Assembly (NCBI RefSeq): GCF_014207135.1
Contig: NZ_JACHCC010000008.1
Span: 308,918 to 372,917 of the forward strand
Direction: 5' to 3'
Length of the DNA stretch: 64,000 bases
Source of the DNA: Pedobacter cryoconitis
GTDB taxonomy: Bacteria; Bacteroidota; Bacteroidia; Sphingobacteriales; Sphingobacteriaceae
Positions 1-7,870 of the stretch are shown piece by piece. Positions within the stretch are counted from its first letter, which is position 1, and each line of letters starts with the position of its first letter. The notes beneath the pieces were generated by a model, which saw only the letters and a list, made by a program, of their open reading frames with translations, made no database searches and was not told where the DNA came from. The position numbers and the translations under genes are program-made.

Positions 1-177
1 GATCTCATTACTGGTAAAACCAAAGTTATCAAAGCCGGACAACAAATTATCAATGTACAATTTGAATTATGGAACCTTGGGAAAGAAAGACTTCTTGCCA
101 GGGGTTATTCCAATGCGCTAAAAACTGACCATAAAATAATTGATCCAGAAACAGCAAATCACAACCCAAATAAATAA
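1..177 (+). CDS. C-terminal end of a PaaI-like hotdog thioesterase (partial)
   Basis: Frame 1 is open from the window edge to a TAA at 175-177, giving 58 residues. The fragment has the pattern of the second half of a hotdog-fold acyl-CoA thioesterase: a strand with a conserved Gly-Lys turn (TGKTKVIKAGQ), then INVQFELWN, then LLARGYSNAL. The start and the catalytic half lie outside the window. The next gene begins two bases after the stop, so the two are probably cotranscribed. The family call rests on a short fragment and substrate cannot be judged. Confidence 0.55.
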   Translation, partial: DLITGKTKVIKAGQQIINVQFELWNLGKERLLARGYSNALKTDHKIIDPETANHNPNK

Positions 178-179
178 TC

Positions 180-920
180 ATGAAAACAACAAATAGAACA
201 GTCCTGATAACTGGCGGAGGCTCGGGCATAGGTTTTGAAATTGCCAAATTACTCCTGGAAGCAGGTAACGAGGTGATTATTACCGGGAGAACCGAATCAA
301 GACTAAAAGAAGCTGCTGAAAAGCTCAAAGGGGTTCATCTGTTCACCAGTGATATTACTAATGAAAATGATGTCAATGAATTGGTGAATTATCTAAGTAA
401 AAACCACCCAAAACTTGATTTACTGATTAATAATGCAGGCAAAGCCTATGCCTATGAACTCTCAGCAACAGCAGATATTTTCGAAAAAGCAAAAGCAGAG
501 ACTCAAACCAATTATCTGTCGGTCATCAATCTAACGGAAAAACTATTGCCACTACTTAATGAACAACCTGAGGCAGCTATCGTCAACGTCACTTCGATCG
601 TAGCATTTGCAGCGTCAAGTAAAATGAGTACATATGCAGCAAGTAAAGCCGCGCTTCATTCATTTACGCAATCATTACGTTATACATTGGCAAAAAATAC
701 CGGGATCAAGGTTTTTGAGTTGATGCCTCCATTGGTGGATACTGAATTTTCAAAAGAGATAGGTGGTCATAATGGAATCCCTCCAGGGCAGGTCGCAGAA
801 GAATTGATAGCTGGATTGAATGATGATAATTATGAGATCCATGTCGGCGGAACAGCAGACTTTTATAAGTTATCCCTCTCCTCTCCTCAAGAAGCATTTA
901 AGCTGTTTAACCAGGATTAG
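180..920 (+). CDS. SDR family oxidoreductase, DltE-like
   Basis: A 246-residue classical short-chain dehydrogenase/reductase, probably a soluble NAD(P)-dependent enzyme. The cofactor glycine motif TGGGSGIG is at residues 11-18, the NNAG motif near 85, and the catalytic YAASK near 152-156 with a serine about 13 residues before the tyrosine. Overall layout resembles the DltE subgroup of B. subtilis, but the substrate is unknown. The ATG at 180 follows the thioesterase stop by two bases, which supports both the start and a shared transcript. A strong terminator follows at 935-970. Confidence 0.85.
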   Translation: MKTTNRTVLITGGGSGIGFEIAKLLLEAGNEVIITGRTESRLKEAAEKLKGVHLFTSDITNENDVNELVNYLSKNHPKLDLLINNAGKAYAYELSATADIFEKAKAETQTNYLSVINLTEKLLPLLNEQPEAAIVNVTSIVAFAASSKMSTYAASKAALHSFTQSLRYTLAKNTGIKVFELMPPLVDTEFSKEIGGHNGIPPGQVAEELIAGLNDDNYEIHVGGTADFYKLSLSSPQEAFKLFNQD

Positions 921-934
921 TATTTTTAGAAATA

Positions 935-970
935 AAAGCTGTTTCTGTTCATCGCAGAAACGGCTTTTTT
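935..970 (+). terminator. Rho-independent terminator after the SDR gene
   Basis: An 11-bp stem (AGCTGTTTCTG against CAGAAACGGCT, one G-U pair) is followed by six T. It lies 15 bases after the SDR stop. The rest of 971-1217 shows no gene. Confidence 0.85.
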
Positions 971-1217
971 GCATCTACATTTTTGAAATTATCTTCTCTC
1001 ATTAGACTCTATATTAACTTTTATATAGGATTTTTACCTGCAACATTATGATAGTACATGTGAAAACATTAGGAAATATGACCATATTCCTGTTACAACA
1101 CCATTCTGGATATAAAAAACGAAAATTTATTATCCCTAGAATTCAATACGTTAGCAGAATAATACAAAATATTCTTACTTAAGATCGCATTTAACGCATA
1201 AAATCAATTAATAATGA

Positions 1218-1225
1218 TACTTTTG
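1218..1225 (+). promoter_or_regulatory. Bacteroidota -7 element of the tRNA-Lys promoter
   Basis: TACTTTTG matches the TAnnTTTG consensus exactly. It lies 30 bases before the mature tRNA, which fits a short 5' leader. No clear -33 TTTG was seen. Confidence 0.6.
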
Positions 1226-1254
1226 CACCTCTTCGAAACGAAAGAAAAGAAGAA

Positions 1255-1327
1255 GATTCCGTAGCTCAGCTGGTAGAGCATTACACTTTTAATGTAGTGG
1301 TCCTGGGTTCGAATCCCAGCGGGATCA
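1255..1327 (+). tRNA. tRNA-Lys (anticodon UUU)
   Basis: A full cloverleaf can be drawn by eye. The acceptor GATTCCG pairs with CGGGATC (one G-U), the D arm is GCTC/GAGC, and the anticodon stem TTACA/TGTAG closes the loop CTTTTAA, which reads anticodon TTT. The T arm is CTGGG/CCCAG around TTCGAAT, and the discriminator is A. CCA is not encoded. The T arm and 3' acceptor strand recur at three places downstream, so the gene is the attachment site for the islands that follow. Confidence 0.95.
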
Positions 1328-1328
1328 C
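1301..1328 (+). repeat. attL: tRNA-Lys 3' end
   Basis: This is the part of tRNA-Lys (T arm plus 3' acceptor strand) that is repeated near 11554, 15689 and 40359. It is the only copy joined to a whole tRNA, and the integrase gene follows it, so it is the integrase-side attachment junction. Confidence 0.75.
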
Positions 1329-1356
1329 AAACAACAGTATCAAAAAGAACTAGAAC

Positions 1357-1387
1357 CCTGCAAATCAAACGATTGCAGGTTTTTTTG
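1357..1387 (+). terminator. Terminator after tRNA-Lys
   Basis: CCTGCA pairs with TGCAGG, extended by ATC/GAT, followed by seven T. Related stems with different sequence stand after each of the other three tRNA 3'-end copies (11605, 15734, 40404), so each junction keeps a terminator. Confidence 0.75.
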
Positions 1388-1431
1388 TTTACCGGAAAAC
1401 CCCAAAATATACATTAAATCACATAAATAAA

Positions 1432-1481
1432 GTGAGTGATTCGGTGAGTAATTTTAGGGAGTATAAAACTCACCGAATTAA
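1432..1481. promoter_or_regulatory. Candidate integrase arm-type sites, left end
   Basis: GTGAGTGATTCGGTGAGT contains two GTGAG cores, and an inverted ACTCACCGAAT follows about 20 bases later, just before the integrase gene. Closely related sequences lie at 11487-11510 and 15621-15644 (right ends) and 11685-11703 (left end of island B). Placement at element ends suggests recombinase or excisionase binding; this is inferred from position and repetition only. Confidence 0.5.
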
Positions 1482-1574
1482 ATATAACTTTCTTATTTAC
1501 AGATAGTTAAATCATTGTACGACTTGATACGTTTAGACTGCAAGGCTAACTTTGTTAACCTTAAATCAGTTATT

Positions 1575-2885
1575 ATGAAAACGAGTTTCAGTTTGCTTTT
1601 CTACCTGAAAAAGCCAAAGAATTACATTAAAGGTGCTGTTCCTGTCTATTTAAGAATCACCGTTGACGGAAAACGCGCAGAACTTGCTACCAGCAGGGAC
1701 TGCGAACCTGAACTATGGAACACCAAGGCGGGACACATGACAGGTACTAAGGGAGATACCAAAACCTTTAATACTTATCTGGACAAGATGAAAGCCGGGG
1801 TTACCACCTCCCACACCTTACTTTGCGGGGAAGATGTAGAAATTACCTCCGAGGCAATTAAAAGCAAATACCTTGGTAAAGCAGAAAAAACCCATACCAT
1901 CTGCGAGGCGATCAAAATCCATAACAAAAACATGAAGGAATTGGTGGAAAAAGATGATTATGCCGAAGGAACACTAAAAAGATTTGAGATATTAGAAAGA
2001 CATGTCAAAGATTACCTGTTATATAAATACCAGAAAAGTGACCTTAACATCAGGCATATAGACCATGAGTTTATAGATGGCTTTGATTTCTATCTCCATA
2101 CCTCCAAGGACAACGGGGCGAATACAGCAAGTAAGCACCTTAAAAATCTTGGAAAAATTGTGCGTATCTGCATGAAAAATAAATGGATCAGTAGCGATCC
2201 TTTCTTTGGCTACAAGCTGAAATCAAAACTTGTCCAACGGGAATACCTGACTAAAGATGAACTGCAAAGGATTGCCGATAAAAATTTCACTACAGTAAGA
2301 TTGTCACAAGTAAGGGACTTTTTCCTGTTCAGTTGTTATACGGGGCTATCATATTCGGACGTGCAAAAGCTAAAATTATCAGATATTCGTATAGGGAATG
2401 ACGGTGAAAGATGGTTATTCAGCTATAGAAAAAAGACTGGCACAAGAGTGGCCGTTCCTCTGTTACCACTTGCTGGAGATATTCTGGACAGATATAAAGA
2501 TCATCCATTCTGTATTAATCAAAACAAGGCTTTACCAATTTCCACCAACCAGAAAATGAACGAATACCTGACAGAAATTGCTGTCCTTTCAGACGTTGTC
2601 AAAACATTAGGCAACCGGATTGCAAAACGCACCTTTGCTACAACTGTAACTCTGTTAAACGGGGTACCGATTGAAAGCGTTTCCAAGATGATGGGACATA
2701 CCAATATTCGTACAACACAACTCTACGCCAAAATGCTAGATGAAAAAGTAGGTAAAGATATGGCACCCTTAAGGGCAATGTTTGCTACAAGCATTGAAGT
2801 GGATATAAAAGCAATGGAAGCAAAAATAACAGCGACATTGCCAGATTTGAACTTATCGTTGGCGCAATACAATCAAGCAATCTAA
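1575..2885 (+). CDS. Tyrosine recombinase/integrase, Bacteroidota type, degenerate active site
   Basis: About 436 residues from the ATG at 1575, which gives the usual MKTSFSLLFYLKKPKN start of this family; an upstream ATG at 1515 is possible. Domains in order are an arm-binding domain (about 1-90), an SAM-like core-binding domain (about 110-210) and a C-terminal catalytic domain. YTGLSYSD has Ser where most families have the first catalytic Arg, as in IntDOT. The box II motif, usually HxxR, reads RIAKRTFAT, so both the His and the Arg are replaced. GHTNIRTTQLY keeps the second His and the Tyr nucleophile. It probably inserted island A at tRNA-Lys, but present activity is doubtful. Confidence 0.9.
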   Translation: MKTSFSLLFYLKKPKNYIKGAVPVYLRITVDGKRAELATSRDCEPELWNTKAGHMTGTKGDTKTFNTYLDKMKAGVTTSHTLLCGEDVEITSEAIKSKYLGKAEKTHTICEAIKIHNKNMKELVEKDDYAEGTLKRFEILERHVKDYLLYKYQKSDLNIRHIDHEFIDGFDFYLHTSKDNGANTASKHLKNLGKIVRICMKNKWISSDPFFGYKLKSKLVQREYLTKDELQRIADKNFTTVRLSQVRDFFLFSCYTGLSYSDVQKLKLSDIRIGNDGERWLFSYRKKTGTRVAVPLLPLAGDILDRYKDHPFCINQNKALPISTNQKMNEYLTEIAVLSDVVKTLGNRIAKRTFATTVTLLNGVPIESVSKMMGHTNIRTTQLYAKMLDEKVGKDMAPLRAMFATSIEVDIKAMEAKITATLPDLNLSLAQYNQAI

Positions 2886-2898
2886 CCAACCGATAGCG

Positions 2899-2932
2899 AA
2901 CACGCCCAAAGAACAATCTTTGGGCGTGTTTT
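2899..2932 (+). terminator. Terminator after the integrase gene
   Basis: A perfect 14-bp stem (AACACGCCCAAAGA and its complement) with a four-base loop, followed by T residues, 14 bases after the integrase stop. Confidence 0.85.
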
Positions 2933-3021
2933 CGTCCTGCAAGGGTTAACGTTCGGGTTCGCACCGCCCAAACTCAGAGGCGAAAAAATCGACGGCTACT
3001 ACTCCGTAAATGCTAAAAGCG

Positions 3022-3072
3022 GGAATAGCTACGGCCTTTGAGCGTAGGGATTCCGCAGGCCGCACCGTGCGG
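3022..3072. other. GC-rich structured non-coding stretch
   Basis: Between the integrase terminator and the next gene the DNA is clearly richer in G and C than its surroundings. It can fold into two stems: GGAATxxCTACG with CGTAGxxATTCC, and CCGC with GCGG. No coding frame is convincing. It may be a transfer or processing site of the element, or a terminator for the minus-strand gene that ends at 3124. Confidence 0.35.
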
Positions 3073-3123
3073 GGGAGTTTTTACAATGGTTCTGCTTGAA
3101 TAACCAAAAACTATAATCCACTA

Positions 3124-4359
3124 TTAAAGTTTCTTTACCTCAAATACCAGTTTCGAGCCTTCGTACTTTAAACTTGAATTTTCAAGTTTTAAAGCTCCGT
3201 TCTTTATTAGCTCAAAATCATAACTCCATGTATATCCTAATTTTTTCCTTATAGTTGATCCAATCATGGTCTCAGGAGAAGTCGTAAGAGAACCGGGATG
3301 CCTTTTTCGGATATATAAGAACTCATTTATATTCTTTATACTTTTCAAAGTAAAAAAACTGTTCAGCAAAAACTTGGTGTCATTTCCAAAAATTCTTTCT
3401 TCTGATAGTCTCCCGCACTCATAGAATGCCTTTCTTGTAATTGCAGAAGTTGGATGAAGTAGTGAATGCCAAGGGCCTGAGTTTAATGCAGATGTTACAT
3501 CTAAAGGAAACCGAACTGATTGAACAGTTCTATTATAATAATCAAGTCTGAGTTCGTGAGAGCCACATAACTGGCAATCATGGTTTCTCATATAATCCGA
3601 TATTCTTTCAAATCGATCTGAACAAGGCATATCATCTGAGTCTTGAAAAAAGATAAGTTTATTGTCACTCAAATCAATCAACCTATTTCTGATTACGTAT
3701 GGCCCAACCGGATTAGGCTTGAAATTATAAAAAGAAACGTCAGTATAGTCATTTTTGAGTTGAAATAGGTCTTTTGTTAATCCTTGATCAATACCGACAA
3801 ATATTTCTGCCTCACCTGTACGCGGTAAAAAGGAGAGTGCATTTCTCAAATATTGATTATCTCCCCTATGCGGAATAATTACGTCATAATCACTTATGGA
3901 TATAACACTATTAACCTCAAAAGGGATTTGCCTGATTAAAATCCCCTTATAATCTGAATTGTCTTTAGATATTTTATCTAATAGCTGGAAGAGCAAATCC
4001 GTAGATAAATGGTTAGTTTTATTCAAAGAACCCACCAACTTTTTGAAATACTGGAATTTACAACTGAAAGAATATACAAGTTCATCTTCACTAGCCGTAT
4101 AAAGCGGAGGGTCTTTCCTTGATGTAAGTACAACAAAGCTTGTTTGATTCTGGTCGTAAATCAATTCAATTGAGGCAATCAAATTTTCAATATTTGGGAT
4201 TAAATACGATTGATCGCTATCAAATTTCAAAAACAACAGATAATCATAATCCTCAGCGTCCAATTCAAGACTTAGAATATTCTTTGGACAATATCTACTC
4301 CGATTATTCTTTTTCCAAAGAATAACATTGTAATAGCCATAGTTAGCAATTGATCCCAT
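3124..4359 (-). CDS. GT-A glycosyltransferase (family 2-like) with an N-terminal extension
   Basis: A 411-residue soluble protein. Residues about 155-350 form a nucleotide-sugar transferase domain: DYDVIIPHRGDNQYL at the start, then FFQDSDDMP near 238-245, which supplies the metal-binding Asp cluster, and later FGNDTKF. Residues 1-150 form a separate domain that I do not recognise. There is no signal peptide or membrane segment, so it acts in the cytoplasm. It starts 28 bases after the ATP-grasp gene ends, so the two are probably one operon. Sugar donor and acceptor are unknown. Confidence 0.7.
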   Translation of the reverse strand: MGSIANYGYYNVILWKKNNRSRYCPKNILSLELDAEDYDYLLFLKFDSDQSYLIPNIENLIASIELIYDQNQTSFVVLTSRKDPPLYTASEDELVYSFSCKFQYFKKLVGSLNKTNHLSTDLLFQLLDKISKDNSDYKGILIRQIPFEVNSVISISDYDVIIPHRGDNQYLRNALSFLPRTGEAEIFVGIDQGLTKDLFQLKNDYTDVSFYNFKPNPVGPYVIRNRLIDLSDNKLIFFQDSDDMPCSDRFERISDYMRNHDCQLCGSHELRLDYYNRTVQSVRFPLDVTSALNSGPWHSLLHPTSAITRKAFYECGRLSEERIFGNDTKFLLNSFFTLKSIKNINEFLYIRKRHPGSLTTSPETMIGSTIRKKLGYTWSYDFELIKNGALKLENSSLKYEGSKLVFEVKKL

Positions 4360-4387
4360 GATAATTGTCGCATTTGTTTATAGGTAA

Positions 4388-5671
4388 TTAAATGATCACA
4401 TAAGCTGTACTTTTCAACCTTCTGACTGCATGATAACAGCTAATTTGTTTTCTCCTGTCACTGTTCAATTGTTCGACTAATTGATGTTGATCTTGAGTAA
4501 AAAGCTCATGCTCAGACCATACCCTGAGTTGATGATTTTGGAAGAACAGTTCACTAACCTTTAGAAAGTATTCATCCTTGATGATAACATAATACTTATC
4601 AGCAAAATCGACTAGCAAAAAGTGTTTTATTAAGCTAATAATAAGCTTATTGGTATCTTCACCCAAGTATATAATAATAGAAACAGGATTGTCTTTTGTT
4701 TTATTCTTAATAAGGTCAATGTGTTCATTTTTCAATATCGACCTGTAAAATAAAAAGGCCTCATAAAATGGATAATTTGCTAATAGACTGCTATCAATCG
4801 CATCTATATAAACCCCGAATTTTTGATTAAAATAATTATTTAACCAGGCGCAGATTATTGATCCATAATGATGGTCATCAACATAACCCGTTGTTTGGAA
4901 TCCGGCGCGGTACTCTGGATGAAATCCTGTAAAATTGGCCTCAATAACAAAATATCTATCCTCGCTGGTTAGTGCAATATCCCATGCGATCATCGTTCCT
5001 TGTAAAATCACATCAGGCAATTTTCGCAAAACCTCGTTTACAAATTTCTCTACCCCAGTACGTTTGTCTGATGGTATTTGCCCTTGCATGACATAAACAA
5101 GACCGGGAATAATATCTTTAGAAAATGTATGTACCCTAAATTCACATTGAAGGTCTAGTTTCTTTTGAAGCATATAGCTTTCATATTCAACATTAGGTTC
5201 ATTGTGGAGTTTTGAAATAGAATCAAATTCTGCTGTTTTATCCCAGTTTTTATTAGAGAAGGAGGCGTCACCTAAAGTTGCTTTAAGAAAGAACCCGTTA
5301 GCAAATAACTCTTTGATTTGCCAAACCCCATGAGGTTGATTTAGTAGCTTGGAGAAACTAAGTGTTTTGGGCATACAGTCAGGAAAATAATAATTTAGGA
5401 TTTGGTACTGCCTAAATTTGTTTTCCAATCTCCATTTAAACACATGATGTTCATTGATATTTAATTTATGCAGTATAGATCTGACGATAAATGCCCCGTA
5501 ATTTCCTGATAAATTTGACAATAAACTTGAATTAGCCTTTAGTTCAAAAGTTCCGGTTTCAGAGTTTCTTTTCACCTCTGGTAAGTCACACCTTTCAATT
5601 TCATAAATCATATTTCGTAAGTCATCTGGTGCTATCATCGTACTTGATCTGGTAGATAAATTTACGGACAA
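4388..5671 (-). CDS. ATP-grasp-like ligase with a C-terminal extension
   Basis: A 427-residue protein whose centre looks like an ATP-grasp fold: FFLKATLG (127-134) as the nucleotide-binding lysine strand, EYESYMLQKKL (about 162-172), and VIEANFTGF (242-250) with the Glu/Asn pair that binds Mg in this fold. ATP-grasp enzymes join a carboxylate to an amine or thiol. Residues about 320-427 form an extra domain that I do not recognise. A start at the ATG at 5638 is also possible. It is the first gene of a two-gene operon with the glycosyltransferase and is divergent from the glycine-rich protein gene at 6015. No radical SAM partner is present. Confidence 0.6.
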   Translation of the reverse strand: MSVNLSTRSSTMIAPDDLRNMIYEIERCDLPEVKRNSETGTFELKANSSLLSNLSGNYGAFIVRSILHKLNINEHHVFKWRLENKFRQYQILNYYFPDCMPKTLSFSKLLNQPHGVWQIKELFANGFFLKATLGDASFSNKNWDKTAEFDSISKLHNEPNVEYESYMLQKKLDLQCEFRVHTFSKDIIPGLVYVMQGQIPSDKRTGVEKFVNEVLRKLPDVILQGTMIAWDIALTSEDRYFVIEANFTGFHPEYRAGFQTTGYVDDHHYGSIICAWLNNYFNQKFGVYIDAIDSSLLANYPFYEAFLFYRSILKNEHIDLIKNKTKDNPVSIIIYLGEDTNKLIISLIKHFLLVDFADKYYVIIKDEYFLKVSELFFQNHQLRVWSEHELFTQDQHQLVEQLNSDRRKQISCYHAVRRLKSTAYVII

Positions 5672-5690
5672 TAGAATATAGAATTGGAGA

Positions 5691-5891
5691 CATTAGTCCC
5701 AATGTTCTGATCACCAAATTTCATATATATGATTGATTTTGTCGTTTTAATGCCTTATTTAATTCTAGTAGTTTAGATCAATACATTGTGTCATTTTAAA
5801 GCAATGTTGGTGCGTCTCATTATATCCTAGAATCCGTTATTTTCATTATAAATCAATTTAATATAAATCACATTTAGGATTGGGACTAATG
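5691..5891. repeat. Widely spaced inverted repeat between divergent genes
   Basis: CATTAGTCCCAAT at 5691-5703 is repeated as its exact complement at 5879-5891. One arm lies 20 bases upstream of the ATP-grasp gene and the other 27 bases upstream of the promoter of the glycine-rich protein gene. The 343-bp gap 5672-6014 holds nothing else I can recognise apart from that promoter and a 6-bp hairpin near 5973. The arrangement suggests a regulator that binds both promoters. Confidence 0.45.
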
Positions 5892-5917
5892 GCTTCGTTT
5901 AGAAAAAAATAACAATA

Positions 5918-5925
5918 TAACTTTG
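5918..5925 (+). promoter_or_regulatory. -7 element upstream of the glycine-rich protein gene
   Basis: TAACTTTG fits TAnnTTTG and lies about 90-117 bases before the possible start codons. A convincing -33 TTTG was not found. Confidence 0.45.
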
Positions 5926-6014
5926 ATATACAATCACTTAATAATTTAAAAAATGACATAAGATAAAGATTCTCCTGAGTCAAATCAGGATAAGGAATTG
6001 CTTAACCTGAATAA

Positions 6015-6614
6015 ATGATGCATAACCTAATCAAAATTGTTATGAAAAAGAAACTGATGAATACAGAAAAAGCTAAGACACATCTAATTTTATTTGGGTC
6101 AATTACTGATCCCGGAGGCGGTGGAGGTGGTGGTGATCCAGGTGGTGGTGGTGGTAGTGGCGGAGGAGGCGGTAGTGGCGGTGGCAATTGTGCCCAAGAA
6201 GCTCAGTCCCTTATAAACGGAACTTCTATCACTAATACTTTATTGTCAAGTGATATATATAATATAGATGCAACAAATAGGACTATACTTTATACGTGGA
6301 TTGTTATAAATGGGCCATTAGGTGTGTGGCGATATGAAAGTCGTGATTTAGGAACACAGCAAAAAGTTGGTGGTGCATGGCAATGGGTTTCTATAGTTCA
6401 CCAATCTGTTACTCTTGCGGGTTATACAACAGGATTTACTTTGACTTATACAGACGTTCTGCCTCCAAATGGCGTCGTAGTTGGTCCTACAACGGCTTAT
6501 ATGGAATTAAACTTTAGTTTGAGATTGACTTTTAATTGTATAGGAAATCCATATGATGTACCTATCTATTCTCCGGGAGAAGGAATTGCAAGGAAAACAT
6601 TTATTGCAAGTTAA
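6015..6614 (+). CDS. Glycine-rich-linker protein of unknown function
   Basis: 199 residues, or 190 from the in-frame ATG at 6042, which gives the plausible start MKKKLMNTEKAKTHL. A short leader-like segment (to about residue 33) is followed by a run of some 25 residues made almost only of Gly with a few Asp, Pro and Ser. After that comes a domain of about 140 residues starting NCAQEAQSL, rich in beta-prone and aromatic residues. There is no clear signal peptide. The layout (short head, flexible linker, compact domain) could be a secreted or surface substrate. The divergent ATP-grasp and glycosyltransferase genes are candidate modifiers, which is inference only. Confidence 0.6.
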   Translation: MMHNLIKIVMKKKLMNTEKAKTHLILFGSITDPGGGGGGGDPGGGGGSGGGGGSGGGNCAQEAQSLINGTSITNTLLSSDIYNIDATNRTILYTWIVINGPLGVWRYESRDLGTQQKVGGAWQWVSIVHQSVTLAGYTTGFTLTYTDVLPPNGVVVGPTTAYMELNFSLRLTFNCIGNPYDVPIYSPGEGIARKTFIAS

Positions 6615-6625
6615 TTAAATATAAA

Positions 6626-6667
6626 AATGACTAAAATGAGAACAGATCTGTTCTCATTTTAGTCATT
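6626..6667. terminator. Perfect 42-bp palindrome between convergent genes
   Basis: A 21-bp arm is followed directly by its exact complement, centred at 6646/6647 (AGATCT core). On the minus strand it is followed by a T-rich run, so it can end transcription of the XRE gene. On the plus strand it stands 12 bases after the glycine-rich protein stop but lacks a clear T run. Confidence 0.7.
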
Positions 6668-6698
6668 GCATTTAGTAAATAAAATCCCAGCATAAATT

Positions 6699-7298
6699 TC
6701 ATCTTAGAAACCCAAAAGCAGGTTGGTAGAATACTTTTTTTCTATAGTAACATCTAATACAATTGATTAGAATCATCACTCCATTTATCACATAAAATAC
6801 AGGTATAATCATAATTATTTCCACTCTCCCATTACTATGTTCACTAAGATTTGGAAGTGGGATTGACATGTTTAACATCACACTAATTAAAACAAGTGCA
6901 TATAACAAGAATACAACTAAACACCACGTAATTTGAAAATTCACAAGACGTTTTCCAGTTTCGTTAATATTTCTAATCTTGTCTTTCTTTAACATCCAGA
7001 TAGCAAGCGGAACGATAATTCCTAACAAAGGAAATACAATAAAACACAATGCTGATATATTTAGAAACACTAAAAATTCCTTGTCATCCTGTTCAGCCCA
7101 GTCTATCAATTCATCTGGGACAACGTTTAGCGCATTTGCTATTCTTTTCAATGTATCACCCCTTGGTTCAGTTTCACCAGCTTCGATTCTCTGGACGGTT
7201 CTTAGGTTAATATTAGCAGTCTCAGCCAATTGCTCCTGACTAAAACCTTTACGGCTACGCAACTCCTTAATTTTTTGAGCCATCTCTGTATTTTTCAT
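6699..7298 (-). CDS. XRE-family regulator with a membrane domain (DUF4870-like)
   Basis: 199 residues. Residues 8-60 are a Cro/C1-type helix-turn-helix (FSQEQLAETANINLRTVQRIE is its core, cut here by wording). The rest has about three membrane segments (near 78-102, 125-148 and 160-185) with NFQITW between them, as in DUF4870 proteins. It is therefore a membrane-tethered DNA-binding protein. It stands alone within island A and may control island or host genes; its target is not visible. Confidence 0.75.
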   Translation of the reverse strand: MKNTEMAQKIKELRSRKGFSQEQLAETANINLRTVQRIEAGETEPRGDTLKRIANALNVVPDELIDWAEQDDKEFLVFLNISALCFIVFPLLGIIVPLAIWMLKKDKIRNINETGKRLVNFQITWCLVVFLLYALVLISVMLNMSIPLPNLSEHSNGRVEIIMIIPVFYVINGVMILINCIRCYYRKKVFYQPAFGFLR

Positions 7299-7543
7299 AA
7301 CTGTAACTATTTGGTAATATAAAGATATGCTAAGACTCCATTTTTCTTTACGACTTGTTTACGGCATAATTACGGCATATCTGTCTGATCCTATTTAAAA
7401 GGATAAAATCAACTAAATTACTTGCTTAAAATATAATTTTAACTTTAATCTTTTGGCTTCGTTATTAGGTTTGGTTTATTTATTGATAAAGGCATACTGT
7501 GAAGTATCCTGTTTATTGCGTTGAATAGGCTTTCAGTACTCCA

Positions 7544-7642
7544 AAGTATCCCCGGAGGATACTTGAACCCCCTGTATCGATAGCACAGGGTAAGCAAGTA
7601 GGGCAACTGCCCAACTTCCGCTTGCTCAGCCCCGAAAAGGGG
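7544..7642. other. Cluster of four hairpins in a non-coding stretch
   Basis: In the gene-free stretch 7299-7865, four stems follow one another: AAGTATCC/GGATACTT (7544-7564), CCCTGT/ACAGGG (7570-7590), GGGCA/TGCCC inside a longer imperfect stem (7592-7624), and CCCC/GGGG with loop GAAAA (7630-7642). The stretch is richer in G and C than the rest of the island. Short open frames here show no family features. It could be a structured RNA or an element-specific origin. Confidence 0.4.
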
Positions 7643-7774
7643 ACTGACTGCATAAACCGCCTTTCTACCGTCTTTAAACTGTCTATTTGATATACCCACA
7701 AGCCTATTAACTGGTAATGTTAATTGCTGTGTTCGTAGTTTTTGTCACACATAAACTCCCTGTAATCCGTTCAT

Positions 7775-7870
7775 AGATATATTGTTTACCAGCTATATCG
7801 TTATGCAGATATATGGCCTACCATCTATCTAGTTATACAGCTATATGGTTATGTAGCTATGCAGCCTATT
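7775..7870. repeat. Iteron-like array: six degenerate 16-bp units
   Basis: Units start at 7775, 7791, 7807, 7823, 7839 and 7855 with exact 16-bp spacing. The consensus is close to AGCTATATGGTTATRY. Fixed spacing of degenerate units is typical of protein-binding iterons. The array touches the 3' end of the excisionase-like gene, so that protein or a replication/excision factor may bind it. Confidence 0.55.

Noticed and set aside
6002..6187. Proline-rich frame on the minus strand opposite the glycine run
   Set aside because: It is only the complement of the Gly codons of the plus-strand gene and has no features of its own.
3124..6614. A classic graspetide or grasp-with-SPASM peptide cluster
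   Set aside because: There is no radical SAM/SPASM gene, the partner protein is about 190 residues, and its head has no recognisable core with repeated Thr/Ser and Asp/Glu. Only the looser proposal is kept as a finding.
7445..7699. Open frames in the gene-free stretch of island A
   Set aside because: Overlapping frames on one strand across the hairpin cluster, with no family pattern and no sensible start signal.
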